DNA of 64,000 bases, taken from assembly GCF_910593845.1 (NCBI RefSeq), contig NZ_CAJVAS010000012.1:124001-188000 (forward strand), in the 5' to 3' direction. Each line of letters opens with the position of its first letter. The stretch's first letter is position 1. The stretch comes from Paenibacillus solanacearum (GTDB lineage: Bacteria; Bacillota; Bacilli; Paenibacillales; NBRC-103111). Made by a program: the position numbers and the translations under genes. The notes beneath the pieces were generated by a model. The model did not search any database, was not told the DNA's origin, and saw only the letters and a list, made by a program, of their open reading frames with translations. This document shows positions 35,361 through 44,330 of the stretch, piece after piece.

Positions 35361-36980
35361 ATGAAACGTACAACCTGGATACCGGCGGCCATGTCCGTCG
35401 TATTGGCTGCAGGAGCGCTGACCGCTTGCGGCAGCCCGGATAAAAAAGGCGCAGAAGGCGCAAACGGGGCGGAGCCGTCCAATCTGAACAAGACCGGCAT
35501 GCCGATCGCGAGCCAGCCGATCAACATGACGTTCTTCACGGGCAAGTCGGCGACCAACGGCAGCAATTTCGAGGAAACGCTCGTATGGAAAGAGTATGCC
35601 AAGATGACGAACGTCAACGTCAAATTCGATCTCATTCCGTTCGATACGCTGACGGAGAAGCGCAATCTGGTGCTGGCCGGCGGCGATTATCCGGACGTAT
35701 TCTACACCGCGAAGCTGACGCCGGCCGATTTGACCCGGTACGGCAGCCAGGGCGTGTTTATCAGGCTGAACGACCTGATCGACAAGTATGCGCCGAATTT
35801 CAAGAAGCTGATGGACAAGTACCCGGATTTGAAAAAAGGGCTGACGATGCCGGACGGCAACATTTACTCCATGCCGTCGTTCTACGATCCGAACTTCCTG
35901 TCGCTGCTCATCGGTACGCCGCTCTGGATCAATCAGGACTGGCTGACGAAGCTGAACATGCCGGAGCCGAAGACGACCGACGAGTTCTACGCTTATTTGA
36001 AAGCCGTCAAAGCTACCGATCTGAACGGCAACGGCAAGCCGGATGAAATTCCGTACGGCGGCATCGGCGTGGATGCGATGCTCGATCAGCTGAAGGGCGC
36101 GTGGGGACTCGGCACGAGAGGGCTCGGCCATAAGATGGTCGATATCGATCCGACGACGAACAAGCTGCGTTTCATTAAGACCGATCCGAAATACAAGGAA
36201 CTGCTGCAATATATGAACAAGCTGTACAGCGAAGGGCTGATCGACAAAGACATCTTCACGATCAAGAATACGGCTCTGTACGCGAAAGGGCAGCAGGGCA
36301 CGCTTGGCTCGACGATCATCCCGAACCCGGCGACACTCATGAACCAGAAAAACTTCATCGGGCTCGGCGCCTTGAAAGGGCCGCACGGCGATCAGCTGTA
36401 TTCCAACGTGAAGGTGCCTATGGTTCATGTCGGCGCATTTGCAATCACGAACAAAAATAAAAATCCGGAAGCGGCCGTCCGCTGGATGGATTACTTCTAC
36501 AGCGACGAAGGCGCGAAGTTTTACTTCATGGGCCAGAAGGACGTAACGTACAAGGAAAAGCCGGACGGCTCGCTTGAATACGTAAGCGACATTACGAAGA
36601 ACCCGCAGGGCTTGACCCAGGATCAGGCGCTGGCGAAAAACTTCACCTGGCTCGGCGGAGGCTACCCTGGCTTCGTGCAGCAAAAATATTTCAACGGCTC
36701 CGAGGCGCTGCCGGAAGCGATCGCCGCGGGCAAGAAGGCGGAACCATATGTCGTGAAAGAAATTTGGAACAACTTCAACTTCACCGACGCCGAGACGGAA
36801 GTCATGTCGTCGATCGGCACCGACATTTCGACGTACATTTCCGAGATGGAAGCGAAGTTTATTAACGGCACCGCGTCCTTCGGCGATTGGGACAAATACG
36901 TTAGCACAGTGAACAAGATGGGACTGGCCGATTACATGAAGACATATCAGGCTGCCTACGACCGCTATAACAAGAAGTAA
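35361..36980 (+). CDS. Extracellular solute-binding lipoprotein, LplA-like
   Basis: A 539-residue family 1 solute-binding lipoprotein. The lipobox is LTAC with Cys 23. The mature part starts with a flexible Gly/Ala/Glu stretch, then INMTFFTGKS and NVNVKFDLIPFDTLTEKRNLVLAGGDYPDVFY, typical of LplA-type proteins. It delivers a sugar or oligosaccharide to the permeases encoded just upstream. No glycoside hydrolase gene lies in the cluster, so the substrate is not indicated. Confidence 0.93.
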   Translation: MKRTTWIPAAMSVVLAAGALTACGSPDKKGAEGANGAEPSNLNKTGMPIASQPINMTFFTGKSATNGSNFEETLVWKEYAKMTNVNVKFDLIPFDTLTEKRNLVLAGGDYPDVFYTAKLTPADLTRYGSQGVFIRLNDLIDKYAPNFKKLMDKYPDLKKGLTMPDGNIYSMPSFYDPNFLSLLIGTPLWINQDWLTKLNMPEPKTTDEFYAYLKAVKATDLNGNGKPDEIPYGGIGVDAMLDQLKGAWGLGTRGLGHKMVDIDPTTNKLRFIKTDPKYKELLQYMNKLYSEGLIDKDIFTIKNTALYAKGQQGTLGSTIIPNPATLMNQKNFIGLGALKGPHGDQLYSNVKVPMVHVGAFAITNKNKNPEAAVRWMDYFYSDEGAKFYFMGQKDVTYKEKPDGSLEYVSDITKNPQGLTQDQALAKNFTWLGGGYPGFVQQKYFNGSEALPEAIAAGKKAEPYVVKEIWNNFNFTDAETEVMSSIGTDISTYISEMEAKFINGTASFGDWDKYVSTVNKMGLADYMKTYQAAYDRYNKK

Positions 36981-37037
36981 ACCTGGGCTTGGGTGAGATT
37001 CGTCTGGCTCACCTAACTTACAAGGAAGTCATTTAGA

Positions 37038-37070
37038 GGCCGTCCCCATATGGGGACGGCCCTTTTTGTC
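37038..37070 (+). terminator. Rho-independent terminator of the LplBCA-like operon
   Basis: A fully self-complementary GC-rich block (37038-37061, GGCCGTCCCC...GGGGACGGCC) followed by CTTTTTGTCTT. Confidence 0.88.
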
Positions 37071-37083
37071 TTAGATAATATGA

Positions 37084-38793
37084 CTACGGATGTTTGCGCT
37101 CCTTTAACCTGGCGACGATCTGATCGAACAGGAGCCCATGCTCCCGCGCGATATCATGGGCAAAGCTCATGTCGCAAGGAGGGGCCGGGTGGACCTTATA
37201 CGTTCGCTTGGACTTCGCAAGGCTGTCCTTCTCCCTCTCGTCCCCGCTCTGCTCCACGCCCGCCACCATGCTGATCAGCTCACCTTCACCCGGCAGCTCC
37301 CGGTTGATCTGGTCAACCTCCTTCGCCAGCTCGAGAATGTGCGTCGCAAATACGGATCGGCAGCCGATCAGCTTCATACCTTTCACAAGATCCCGGGCCA
37401 ACAGATAGCTGTCCCGCGGGCTCGTGCTCGACAGCGATTCGTTCAATAGCAGCAGACTGCAGGAAGTCCCTTTCGTGAAGATTTCCGACAGCTTCTGAGA
37501 CTCATCCGCCAGCCGGCCGTTGTTGATGTTCGGCTTCTCTTCCTCGCTGAAATGAGTGAAGATCCATTCCACCGGACTGATGACCGCCGAAGTGCCGGGC
37601 ACGAATATGCCCGCCTGACACAACAGCTGGGCCAGGCCGATGGCGCGCGTGTAGGTCGTTTTGCCGCCCTGGTTCGGTCCGGTCAAAATAAACAGCTTGC
37701 CTCCCGTACCGAAATCGACGTCGTTCCCTATGATCGCTCTGCTCAGATCGGCATCCGGCAGCTTACGTACATAACCGTGTGACAAGATCACATCGTATAA
37801 ATGCTTGACCTCGTACCGGCGTTCTTCCCTGGGCGCAATAGCCGGCTTGCACACAGGCAGGCCGGCTGCCGTCAGCAAGCGCAGCAGCCGCTCCGCGCCG
37901 GCATAAAAGGCGATATCGAACTCCAGCTCCGTCACAAAATCCGTATACAGATGGATATACCGCTGCAGTGCTTTGCCGATCGGTTCGATCGTCGCTCTTA
38001 GCACCTCGTCGAGACATTTGAACAGCGCAGACGTCAGCGGAGAGGTGTCCACCCCCATTATATTTTGAAAGAGGGGTACACCTTCGAAATCCTCCGCCAC
38101 CGACTTCAAGCCAAGCAAGCTCGAGACGATGGAACGTTTCTTGTCCTTAAACGGCTTCGGCTCCACCGTCAAAAATACGGCTTCTTGGGCGTTCAGCTCA
38201 GGATCAAGATTAATGCCGATCGTTACGCTCGACATGCCGTTGATTTTCTCCCGAAATTCCGGCAGCTCGCGCTCCAGGGAACGGTACGCCTCCTGCCCCG
38301 TCAGCTCCGTCAAAAACCGGTGCAGACGCAGCAACCCCTCCGATTTCAAACCGGGAACATGACGGCTCAGTGCCGACTTCATGGTGTTGACGCATTGGAG
38401 ATACAATTCCAATATTTCCAGCTGCCACGCGATGTTGCGGAGCTTCGGCCACGGCGATTTTGTCTCCGCCGCCAAGGCTCGTCGATCTTTGAAGCTGTCG
38501 AGCTTTCTGATCATGGGCAGAAGCGTGTGGAGATCATCGCTTAAGCCGGGATGATCCACAAAGTCTTCCATCACATCCAGTCGAAAACGCAGCACCTCGG
38601 CATTGTCGCAAAGGTTGAGAAGCAGCTTCGTCGTCTGCGGAGCGTACCGCAATTCGATGCAAAGCGCCCGCACCACGGCCTCCAGACCCAAATCCGCCGC
38701 AGACCGTTCCGCGATCCGCACCTCATCCCCGTAAGCATTCCGTTCGTCCGCACTAGGCCAGAGCAGACTTATTTCCTCCATCGCGATTCTCAT
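37084..38793 (-). CDS. MutS-like ATPase lacking mismatch-recognition and Smr domains
   Basis: A 569-residue protein of the MutS superfamily. The ~380 N-terminal residues correspond to the helical lever/clamp region, and the C-terminal ATPase has Walker A GPNQGGKTTY and a following block LLLLNESLSSTSPRD. That block sits where MutS proteins have the Walker B and signature (usually DExGRGTS), so the Walker B Asp is replaced by Asn here. There is no N-terminal mismatch-binding domain and no C-terminal Smr nuclease, so it is neither MutS1 nor a complete MutS2. ATG 38793 is chosen since GGAGG is 7 bases ahead; a TTG 21 bases earlier is less likely. It is a monocistronic gene of unknown role. Confidence 0.85.
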   Translation of the reverse strand: MRIAMEEISLLWPSADERNAYGDEVRIAERSAADLGLEAVVRALCIELRYAPQTTKLLLNLCDNAEVLRFRLDVMEDFVDHPGLSDDLHTLLPMIRKLDSFKDRRALAAETKSPWPKLRNIAWQLEILELYLQCVNTMKSALSRHVPGLKSEGLLRLHRFLTELTGQEAYRSLERELPEFREKINGMSSVTIGINLDPELNAQEAVFLTVEPKPFKDKKRSIVSSLLGLKSVAEDFEGVPLFQNIMGVDTSPLTSALFKCLDEVLRATIEPIGKALQRYIHLYTDFVTELEFDIAFYAGAERLLRLLTAAGLPVCKPAIAPREERRYEVKHLYDVILSHGYVRKLPDADLSRAIIGNDVDFGTGGKLFILTGPNQGGKTTYTRAIGLAQLLCQAGIFVPGTSAVISPVEWIFTHFSEEEKPNINNGRLADESQKLSEIFTKGTSCSLLLLNESLSSTSPRDSYLLARDLVKGMKLIGCRSVFATHILELAKEVDQINRELPGEGELISMVAGVEQSGDEREKDSLAKSKRTYKVHPAPPCDMSFAHDIAREHGLLFDQIVARLKERKHP

Positions 38794-38869
38794 GGTTTGT
38801 CCTCCCGCTTCCAACTATGACGAAGAAGAGCGGCTCTCGCATGGCATGGCTCCTCCATTCATCATTTCG

Positions 38870-39262
38870 TTATTTATGCGTTATTCCCAATGAATAAAAC
38901 TTCACCGAACTGCTGGCTGTCGTTCCGGGTGTACCTGATTTGGCGGACTGATCGTAGCTGCCTGCTTTAAATATAGAAATGCTCGCCTTCGAAACTTGGG
39001 GGAACCGTTAATGAACTTGACTTCCCGTCGATCGTGATCGTAATGGTGTTGCCGGTATATGAAAGCGTATACGAGAATGGAGTGCCTAACGGTACTTTTC
39101 CGACGGGATGAAGCGTTGAATTCCCTCCTTGGTTCGTATTCTCAAGCAAAGCTTTGATCGTACCATCGTTATAATACATCAATTCCCTCAGCGGTTTACT
39201 TGGGGCAGGCGGAGCTTGGAAAATCTGACCTATCGTTGTATGACCTTTCGCCTGACTCAAAT
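38870..39262 (-). pseudogene. Broken C-terminal part of a PL7 alginate-lyase-like protein
   Basis: On the minus strand one frame reads HTTIGQIFQAPPAP, LRELMYYNDGTIKALLEN, GKVPLGTPFSYTLSY and ITITIDGKSSS, then GEHFY, and stops at 38967. The +1 frame continues at once with FKAGSYDQSAKSGTPG and VKFYSLGITHK before a stop at 38870. This is the usual ending of family 7 polysaccharide (alginate) lyases, including their YFKAGxYxQ strand. So a single-base frameshift splits the C-terminus, and the N-terminal half of the enzyme, with signal peptide and most of the jelly-roll, is absent upstream. It is a decayed remnant. Confidence 0.75.
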
Positions 39263-39265
39263 AAT

Positions 39266-39297
39266 GAGGCCGCCGTATTCTTCTATGCGGCAGCCTC
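39266..39297 (-). terminator. Hairpin downstream of the P450 gene
   Basis: A stem of about 12-14 bp (GAGGCYGCCG... with ...CGGCGGCCTC, one mismatch), 80 bases after the P450 stop. On the minus strand it is followed by ATTATTTGAG, so termination is likely but not classic. Confidence 0.5.
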
Positions 39298-39375
39298 AAT
39301 TTGATTCATATTTTACCATAAATGATGTACAAGCGTACTGTTTTATAATAACCGCCTGAACGGTTCTTTTCCCGA

Positions 39376-40593
39376 TCATACGATTCGAATCGGGAGACTC
39401 TTTAAGGTTTGGCCCATCGGCGAATCGGTCAAATGCGCCAGCACGTCAAATTTCTCCGTTTGGCCGATATCGGCAAACCGCTTTACAAACGAAGCCAAGG
39501 CGATGCGCGCCTCCATGCGGGCGAGCGGGGCGCCCAAACAGAAATGCGGACCGGACCCGAATGCGAGATGCTGCTGGTTCTCCGCGCGATGAATATCGAA
39601 CTGCTCCGCGTGGGGGAATTGCGATTCGTCCCGGTTGGCCGCGCCCGTCCACACCATGATCATCTGTCCTTGCTTCATATCGGGGCCGAATACGGAGGTG
39701 TCCTGCACAATCTTCCGGTCGTTCGTCGACGGGAAACGGTAACGCAGCACCTCCTCAATCAGCTTGGGCACGAGCGATAGGTCGGCCCGCAGTTCCCGGT
39801 ACACGCCCGGCTTGTCGAACAGCATGGAATAAAACATATTGGAGATCAGCGTTGTGGTGGTTTCGTTTCCCGCGCCGAGCAGCCCCATGGCGGAGCCGAC
39901 CACTTCTTCGTCCGTCAATCGTTCGCCTTCGAGTTCGGCCTGCGTCAGGTCGGAGATGATGTCATCGGACGGATGCTTCCGTTTGTCGACTACGATCGGA
40001 TACAAATAATTGTGAAATTCCTTCATCGTTTGCAATTTTCGGGCTTCCGTGTCCCCGAAAGTTTCTTTCGCATAGGGGAGGAAGATGACGTCCGACCAAG
40101 CTTTAATTTGCGCCCGATCCTTGGCAGGGACGCCAAGCAGCTCCGCGATCACGGTCACCGGAAGCGGGACCGCCAGCTTGTCTACAATATCGACGGTCGA
40201 TTGCCCTTCGATCTCCGTCAGCAGTTCGTCTACGATGGACTGAATGCGCGGCTCCCATTCTTCAAGCGACCGGGGCGTGAACGCTTTAGCCAGCAAGGCG
40301 CGGCGGTTTCGATGCTGCGGCGGATCGCAGAAGTTGACGTTGCTTCGATTGTCCATCAGCTTGGGAATCGGAATAAAGCTGCGTTCTTTTTTATTGGAAA
40401 ATAATTGGTGGTCGAACAGCACGCGCTTGGCATGCTCGTACAAAAACACATTCCAGACATCCTGCTCGGCATCGTAGTAGACGGGATACTGTTCCCGCAT
40501 TTCTTTGTACCAAGGATACGGATTCCACTGCGCTTCCTTCGATCTCAGATTCGATATATCCTGAAGTAGAATCGTTTGCGTCGTTGAGTTCAT
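39376..40593 (-). CDS. Cytochrome P450 (CYP107-like)
   Basis: A 405-residue soluble bacterial P450. The heme-thiolate loop is FGSGPHFCLG (Cys 352), the oxygen-activation motif in helix I is AGNETTTT, and helix K carries EEVLRYR (ExxR). The enzyme inserts oxygen into an organic substrate and needs ferredoxin/flavodoxin partners, none of which is adjacent. No biosynthetic cluster surrounds it, so it could act in fatty acid or xenobiotic oxidation. The CYP family was estimated by eye. Confidence 0.94.
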   Translation of the reverse strand: MNSTTQTILLQDISNLRSKEAQWNPYPWYKEMREQYPVYYDAEQDVWNVFLYEHAKRVLFDHQLFSNKKERSFIPIPKLMDNRSNVNFCDPPQHRNRRALLAKAFTPRSLEEWEPRIQSIVDELLTEIEGQSTVDIVDKLAVPLPVTVIAELLGVPAKDRAQIKAWSDVIFLPYAKETFGDTEARKLQTMKEFHNYLYPIVVDKRKHPSDDIISDLTQAELEGERLTDEEVVGSAMGLLGAGNETTTTLISNMFYSMLFDKPGVYRELRADLSLVPKLIEEVLRYRFPSTNDRKIVQDTSVFGPDMKQGQMIMVWTGAANRDESQFPHAEQFDIHRAENQQHLAFGSGPHFCLGAPLARMEARIALASFVKRFADIGQTEKFDVLAHLTDSPMGQTLKSLPIRIV

Positions 40594-40757
40594 CCAGTCC
40601 TCCGCATGTTGAGATTATTCATATGTAGTATGGTTGAACATTTACATTTTATGCCGTTATTTTCCTCGAAAAGTGATTTTTATGTGATATAATCATTGAT
40701 TGACACGTATGCTTCAACAGTTTACGGAGTTTCCAAAAAAGGAAAGTTGGTGTTTTT

Positions 40758-41399
40758 TTGATATTATCTACATTACGCGAGAAGGCACGCCAAAGCTTGC
40801 AAGGCCGCTGGTTGAACTTTGTAGGATACACCATTGTCATCCTGCTCGTTACGACCGTGATTACAAATGCGCTTGAGCGTATCGATCCTAAGGATTCCGC
40901 GGGTCTTGGTACAGTTCTTTCGCTTCTGTACAGCCTGCTGGTAGTCAATGCGGTTTCGCTCGGAGTCAATGCCTTATTTTTGAGGGCGGCTCAGGGGCAA
41001 GAGGTTTCTCTTGGCATGATCTTAGAATATTTCACGAACGGTCGCTATGCGAAGGCGATTATTATGTACTTGTTGATGGGAATATACTTGGTTCTTTGGA
41101 CGCTGCTGCTCATTATTCCAGGCATCATCAAAGGTTTTTCCTATGCGATGACTCCCTTTATCTTGATTGAGGATCCGCAGCTGACGGTGAATGAAGCGAT
41201 CACGAGGAGCCGGGAAATGATGGACGGGCACAAGTGGGAGCTATTTTGCCTATATCTTTCGTTTATCGGTTGGTTTCTCTTGTCGATCGTTACGCTCGGA
41301 ATCGGCATGTTATGGCTTATTCCGTATGTAGAGACCAGCTTGTGCCATTTCTATCTTAAATTAAAAGAAAAGCAGCCGCCCCTTTACTCTGTCGAGTAA
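40758..41399 (+). CDS. DUF975 family integral membrane protein
   Basis: A 213-residue protein with about four to five transmembrane helices. The block NEAITRSREMMDGHKWELFCLYLSFIGW is the hallmark of DUF975 proteins, which are of unknown function. The start is TTG 40758, the first possible in this frame, with AAGGA about 14 bases upstream, so the start is not certain. It is a single gene with no close partners. Confidence 0.82.
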   Translation: MILSTLREKARQSLQGRWLNFVGYTIVILLVTTVITNALERIDPKDSAGLGTVLSLLYSLLVVNAVSLGVNALFLRAAQGQEVSLGMILEYFTNGRYAKAIIMYLLMGIYLVLWTLLLIIPGIIKGFSYAMTPFILIEDPQLTVNEAITRSREMMDGHKWELFCLYLSFIGWFLLSIVTLGIGMLWLIPYVETSLCHFYLKLKEKQPPLYSVE

Positions 41400-41535
41400 C
41401 GGCGACATCGATCAAACCGCCTCACCTGGAGCAATGGTGGGAAGCGGGCTCGTATCCTTTAGGTCTACATGTAATATGGAGCTGCCATAAGTTATAACCG
41501 GGAGGATCGTTTACTAATTTAAGGGGTGACTTTCC

Positions 41536-42531
41536 ATGGATGATACGAAGCGTGTCAAGGAAGTTTTACTGAACTATTCTTTTGACGACCCTACCGTGGA
41601 ATTCATTCGTCACAATGAAAATATGACTTACAAGGTCATAGATAACGGATCTGAAGATGCTTACTTATTGCGAATACATAAACCAATAACCAAGAACATG
41701 CAAGGTGTCCAAACCACGCGTGAGGCGATTCGATCGGAGCTTCAATACTTGTTAGCTTGGTCTTCCCATTCCGAAATGCCTGTTCAAATCCCTGTGCCGA
41801 ATCGAAACGGTGAACTCGTCTCACGTATTGTTATTGAAGGCGAGGAAGTGCATTGTTCCGTCTTAAAATGGATTTACGGGGATACGATGTCCAAGAGCGA
41901 TTTTGCAAATCGGGAAACGGTGAGTGCCTTGGGGAAACGTCTGGCCTCATTACATCAGTTTTCGCAGAGCTTCGAAAACGATTCAAGTTGGATAAGGCCC
42001 GAATACGGGATCGCGTGGGTAAATACGATGTTGACCAAATTGCGGTCAGGTGAAACAATGGGCGTGATCACCACTGAGGAATTTCACCTCCTCGAACATG
42101 CAGTTTTGCTCGTAATCGATCGGATGAAAGGGTGGAGCACCGGTTTCGAGACACGGGGATTCATTCATGCCGACATTCACTATAGCAACTTAATCCGCAC
42201 ATCAAGGGGAATCTCATTCATTGACTTCGGATTATCGGGGTTTGGATATTACGCTATGGATGTCGCGCTGGGCGCCCTGTTTACGGCAAGTGAACTGCGG
42301 GATGAGCTTCTGTCCGGCTACGTTTCCATGGGTTCCGGAATAATTGACATCGCGCAATTAGAGGACTTGATGTTTCTGAATATAAGCGACTACTACGCAT
42401 TTCTCGTCAGCAGAACCGAAAAGCATATGTGGATCCGTGAACATATACCAAGTCTGATACAGCTTTGTAAAGCTTTGCTTGAAGGCAATACGGTTTTTTA
42501 TCATATGAATCAAGTCGGCATCCGTATTTGA
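41536..42531 (+). CDS. Phosphotransferase enzyme family protein (APH/choline kinase-like)
   Basis: A 331-residue kinase-like protein of the aminoglycoside phosphotransferase superfamily. The catalytic loop is FIHADIHYSNLI (HxDxxxxN) and the metal site is SFIDFGLSG. The N-terminal lobe has YLLRIHKPI with the ATP-binding lysine nearby. It may phosphorylate a small molecule such as an amino sugar, choline or homoserine; resistance cannot be claimed. AAGGGGTGA lies about 8 bases ahead of ATG 41536. Confidence 0.85.
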   Translation: MDDTKRVKEVLLNYSFDDPTVEFIRHNENMTYKVIDNGSEDAYLLRIHKPITKNMQGVQTTREAIRSELQYLLAWSSHSEMPVQIPVPNRNGELVSRIVIEGEEVHCSVLKWIYGDTMSKSDFANRETVSALGKRLASLHQFSQSFENDSSWIRPEYGIAWVNTMLTKLRSGETMGVITTEEFHLLEHAVLLVIDRMKGWSTGFETRGFIHADIHYSNLIRTSRGISFIDFGLSGFGYYAMDVALGALFTASELRDELLSGYVSMGSGIIDIAQLEDLMFLNISDYYAFLVSRTEKHMWIREHIPSLIQLCKALLEGNTVFYHMNQVGIRI

Positions 42532-42576
42532 ACTTGTATATGAGATTAGTCCGCACTTATCTGGAGGTCGTCCGTC

Positions 42577-44214
42577 ATTAGAACCCACGTCATCAAATTC
42601 TCCCTTGCCTTCACACTCGCAGTATCGGCTCTTGTACCTAGCTTGTCCAAGGCAGAAGCTGTGGATGCCGGTGAGCCATCTGCAGCGATTGAACCAGTGT
42701 TTAAAACGGATTATAGCGGCCACTGGGCCGAAAATTCGATTTACTGGGCGCTTAAACAAAGTATCGTCCGAGGCTATGAGGACGGTTCATTTCAGCCGGA
42801 TCGGATCGTCTCCGAGGCGGAATTTTTAAGCATGCTTATCCGTCTGTTCCCGGATGGTCGCAGCCGTGCTGCTGAACTGTCTGCTACCGGGGAAGCGAGC
42901 GAATGGTCCGATCCTTACTATAAACTCAGCTCCGATGCGGAATATGGCCTTCCGACGATGGGACTGACCGATACGTCGGCTCGAAATAAGCCGATCACCC
43001 GCGGTATGGTGGCACGGATGATCGCGGGAACGGCCGGGAATAACGCCCCCGAGGACGATGCGATCCGTTACTTGTACGTGCAAGGTTTATCCGACGGTAA
43101 GACGGAACGGACGATCGCTGGATTTGCTGCAGCCGATTCGTTAACGCGTGCGGAGGCTGTACAGTTTTTGCAGAAAATGGCGGATAAAGGACTGAACCGT
43201 CAACTTCACGAGACGAGTCAGGTTTCCCCTACAGCCGCCAGCTTAGGCCAGCCCGCTGAAACCACGAAGCCATCGACCTCCAAGGGAAATCCGGAGTCCG
43301 TGGTGTTAAAAGTGAAGGCCGATCCATCCAAAGGATTTTACTGGGATTATTACATGAAGATACCGGTTATTTCGCCAACGCGGCCCGGTCCGCTCTACTT
43401 GCTTGTCGAGCCGAACAACAACGGCGTACTGGATAGCATAGAAGCGTACGATCTGCTCGTGAAAAATGAAATAGAGTCTTCGACGGGGCATGCGATTGCC
43501 AGGCAGTTGAATGTTCCTTATCTGATCCCGGTTTTTCCAAGGTATCAAGGTGTGTATACGCATTCGTTAGACCGGAACACGATGCAAATTACGTCAGGCA
43601 ACCTGCAGCGGCTAGATCTGCAACTGCTCGCTATGATTCGCGACGCCCAGCAGCGGATCACGGAGCGTGGCCTGAAAGTAGAACAGAAAGTATTCATGAA
43701 CGGCTTCTCTGCATCCGCCAAATTCGTTGAACGGTTCTCGGTTCTTCACCCTGAGGAGGTGAGAGCACTCACGATAGGAGGCGTTAGCGGATTTTCGATG
43801 ATACCTGCCGCAGAATGGGAGGGGACCAAGCTCCCATATCCGATCGGTACGGCAGACCAGCAGTCGTTTACCGGCCATCCGTTCGATTTGGTGGCATACA
43901 ATAAAGTATCCCGGTATATATACATGGGAGAGCTCGATGATAACGATTATTTTCAATCCAATGATCCGACCGATCTTGTTAACCGTTTGTTCGGCAGAAG
44001 GATGATGCCCGAGCGGTGGAACAAGACACAGACCGTGCTAGCTAAACTCGGCTCGACCGCTCAATTCGTAACGTATCCGAAGCTAGGGCATAGCTACAAA
44101 AACAAACTCATGACAGATGATATTGTGTATTTCTTCAAGGTGAACGGAGGGGAAGACAACGTGCAAATAACGCCGTTCGTCGCTCCTGCAGATCGACCGA
44201 AAGCAAGTCCTTAA
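42577..44214 (+). CDS. SLH-domain surface protein with alpha/beta-hydrolase (esterase-like) domain
   Basis: Three S-layer homology segments are visible after the signal region: HWAENSIYWALKQSIVRGYEDGSF, then LTDTSARNKPITRGMVARMI, then YVQGLSDGKTERTIAGFAA...LTRAEAVQFL. They anchor the protein to the cell wall. After a Ser/Thr-rich linker comes a hydrolase domain with the nucleophile region FMNGFSASAKFV and a late His in KLGHSYKN, like PHB-depolymerase/esterase proteins. The first standard start, TTG 42643, would cut off the signal peptide. The in-frame upstream sequence VIKFSLAFTLAVSALVPSLS is a clear signal peptide, and the only start with a good site (GGAGG, 9 bases away) is ATT 42577. I therefore extend the gene to ATT. 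Confidence 0.7.
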   Translation: MRTHVIKFSLAFTLAVSALVPSLSKAEAVDAGEPSAAIEPVFKTDYSGHWAENSIYWALKQSIVRGYEDGSFQPDRIVSEAEFLSMLIRLFPDGRSRAAELSATGEASEWSDPYYKLSSDAEYGLPTMGLTDTSARNKPITRGMVARMIAGTAGNNAPEDDAIRYLYVQGLSDGKTERTIAGFAAADSLTRAEAVQFLQKMADKGLNRQLHETSQVSPTAASLGQPAETTKPSTSKGNPESVVLKVKADPSKGFYWDYYMKIPVISPTRPGPLYLLVEPNNNGVLDSIEAYDLLVKNEIESSTGHAIARQLNVPYLIPVFPRYQGVYTHSLDRNTMQITSGNLQRLDLQLLAMIRDAQQRITERGLKVEQKVFMNGFSASAKFVERFSVLHPEEVRALTIGGVSGFSMIPAAEWEGTKLPYPIGTADQQSFTGHPFDLVAYNKVSRYIYMGELDDNDYFQSNDPTDLVNRLFGRRMMPERWNKTQTVLAKLGSTAQFVTYPKLGHSYKNKLMTDDIVYFFKVNGGEDNVQITPFVAPADRPKASP

Positions 44215-44330
44215 ACGACATGGAGCAGCTATATACCAAACGATTCGCCTCCGCCTCACCAAGGACCACCGGCAACTAGCGCGGAGCAGGCTTCAGGAAA
44301 CTCTCAACCTACGGTAGGAGGGAAGTATCG

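Noticed and set aside
40699..40727. TTGACA-based promoter for the DUF975 gene
   Set aside because: The element 17 bases downstream (TACGGA) is a poor -10; not strong enough to list.
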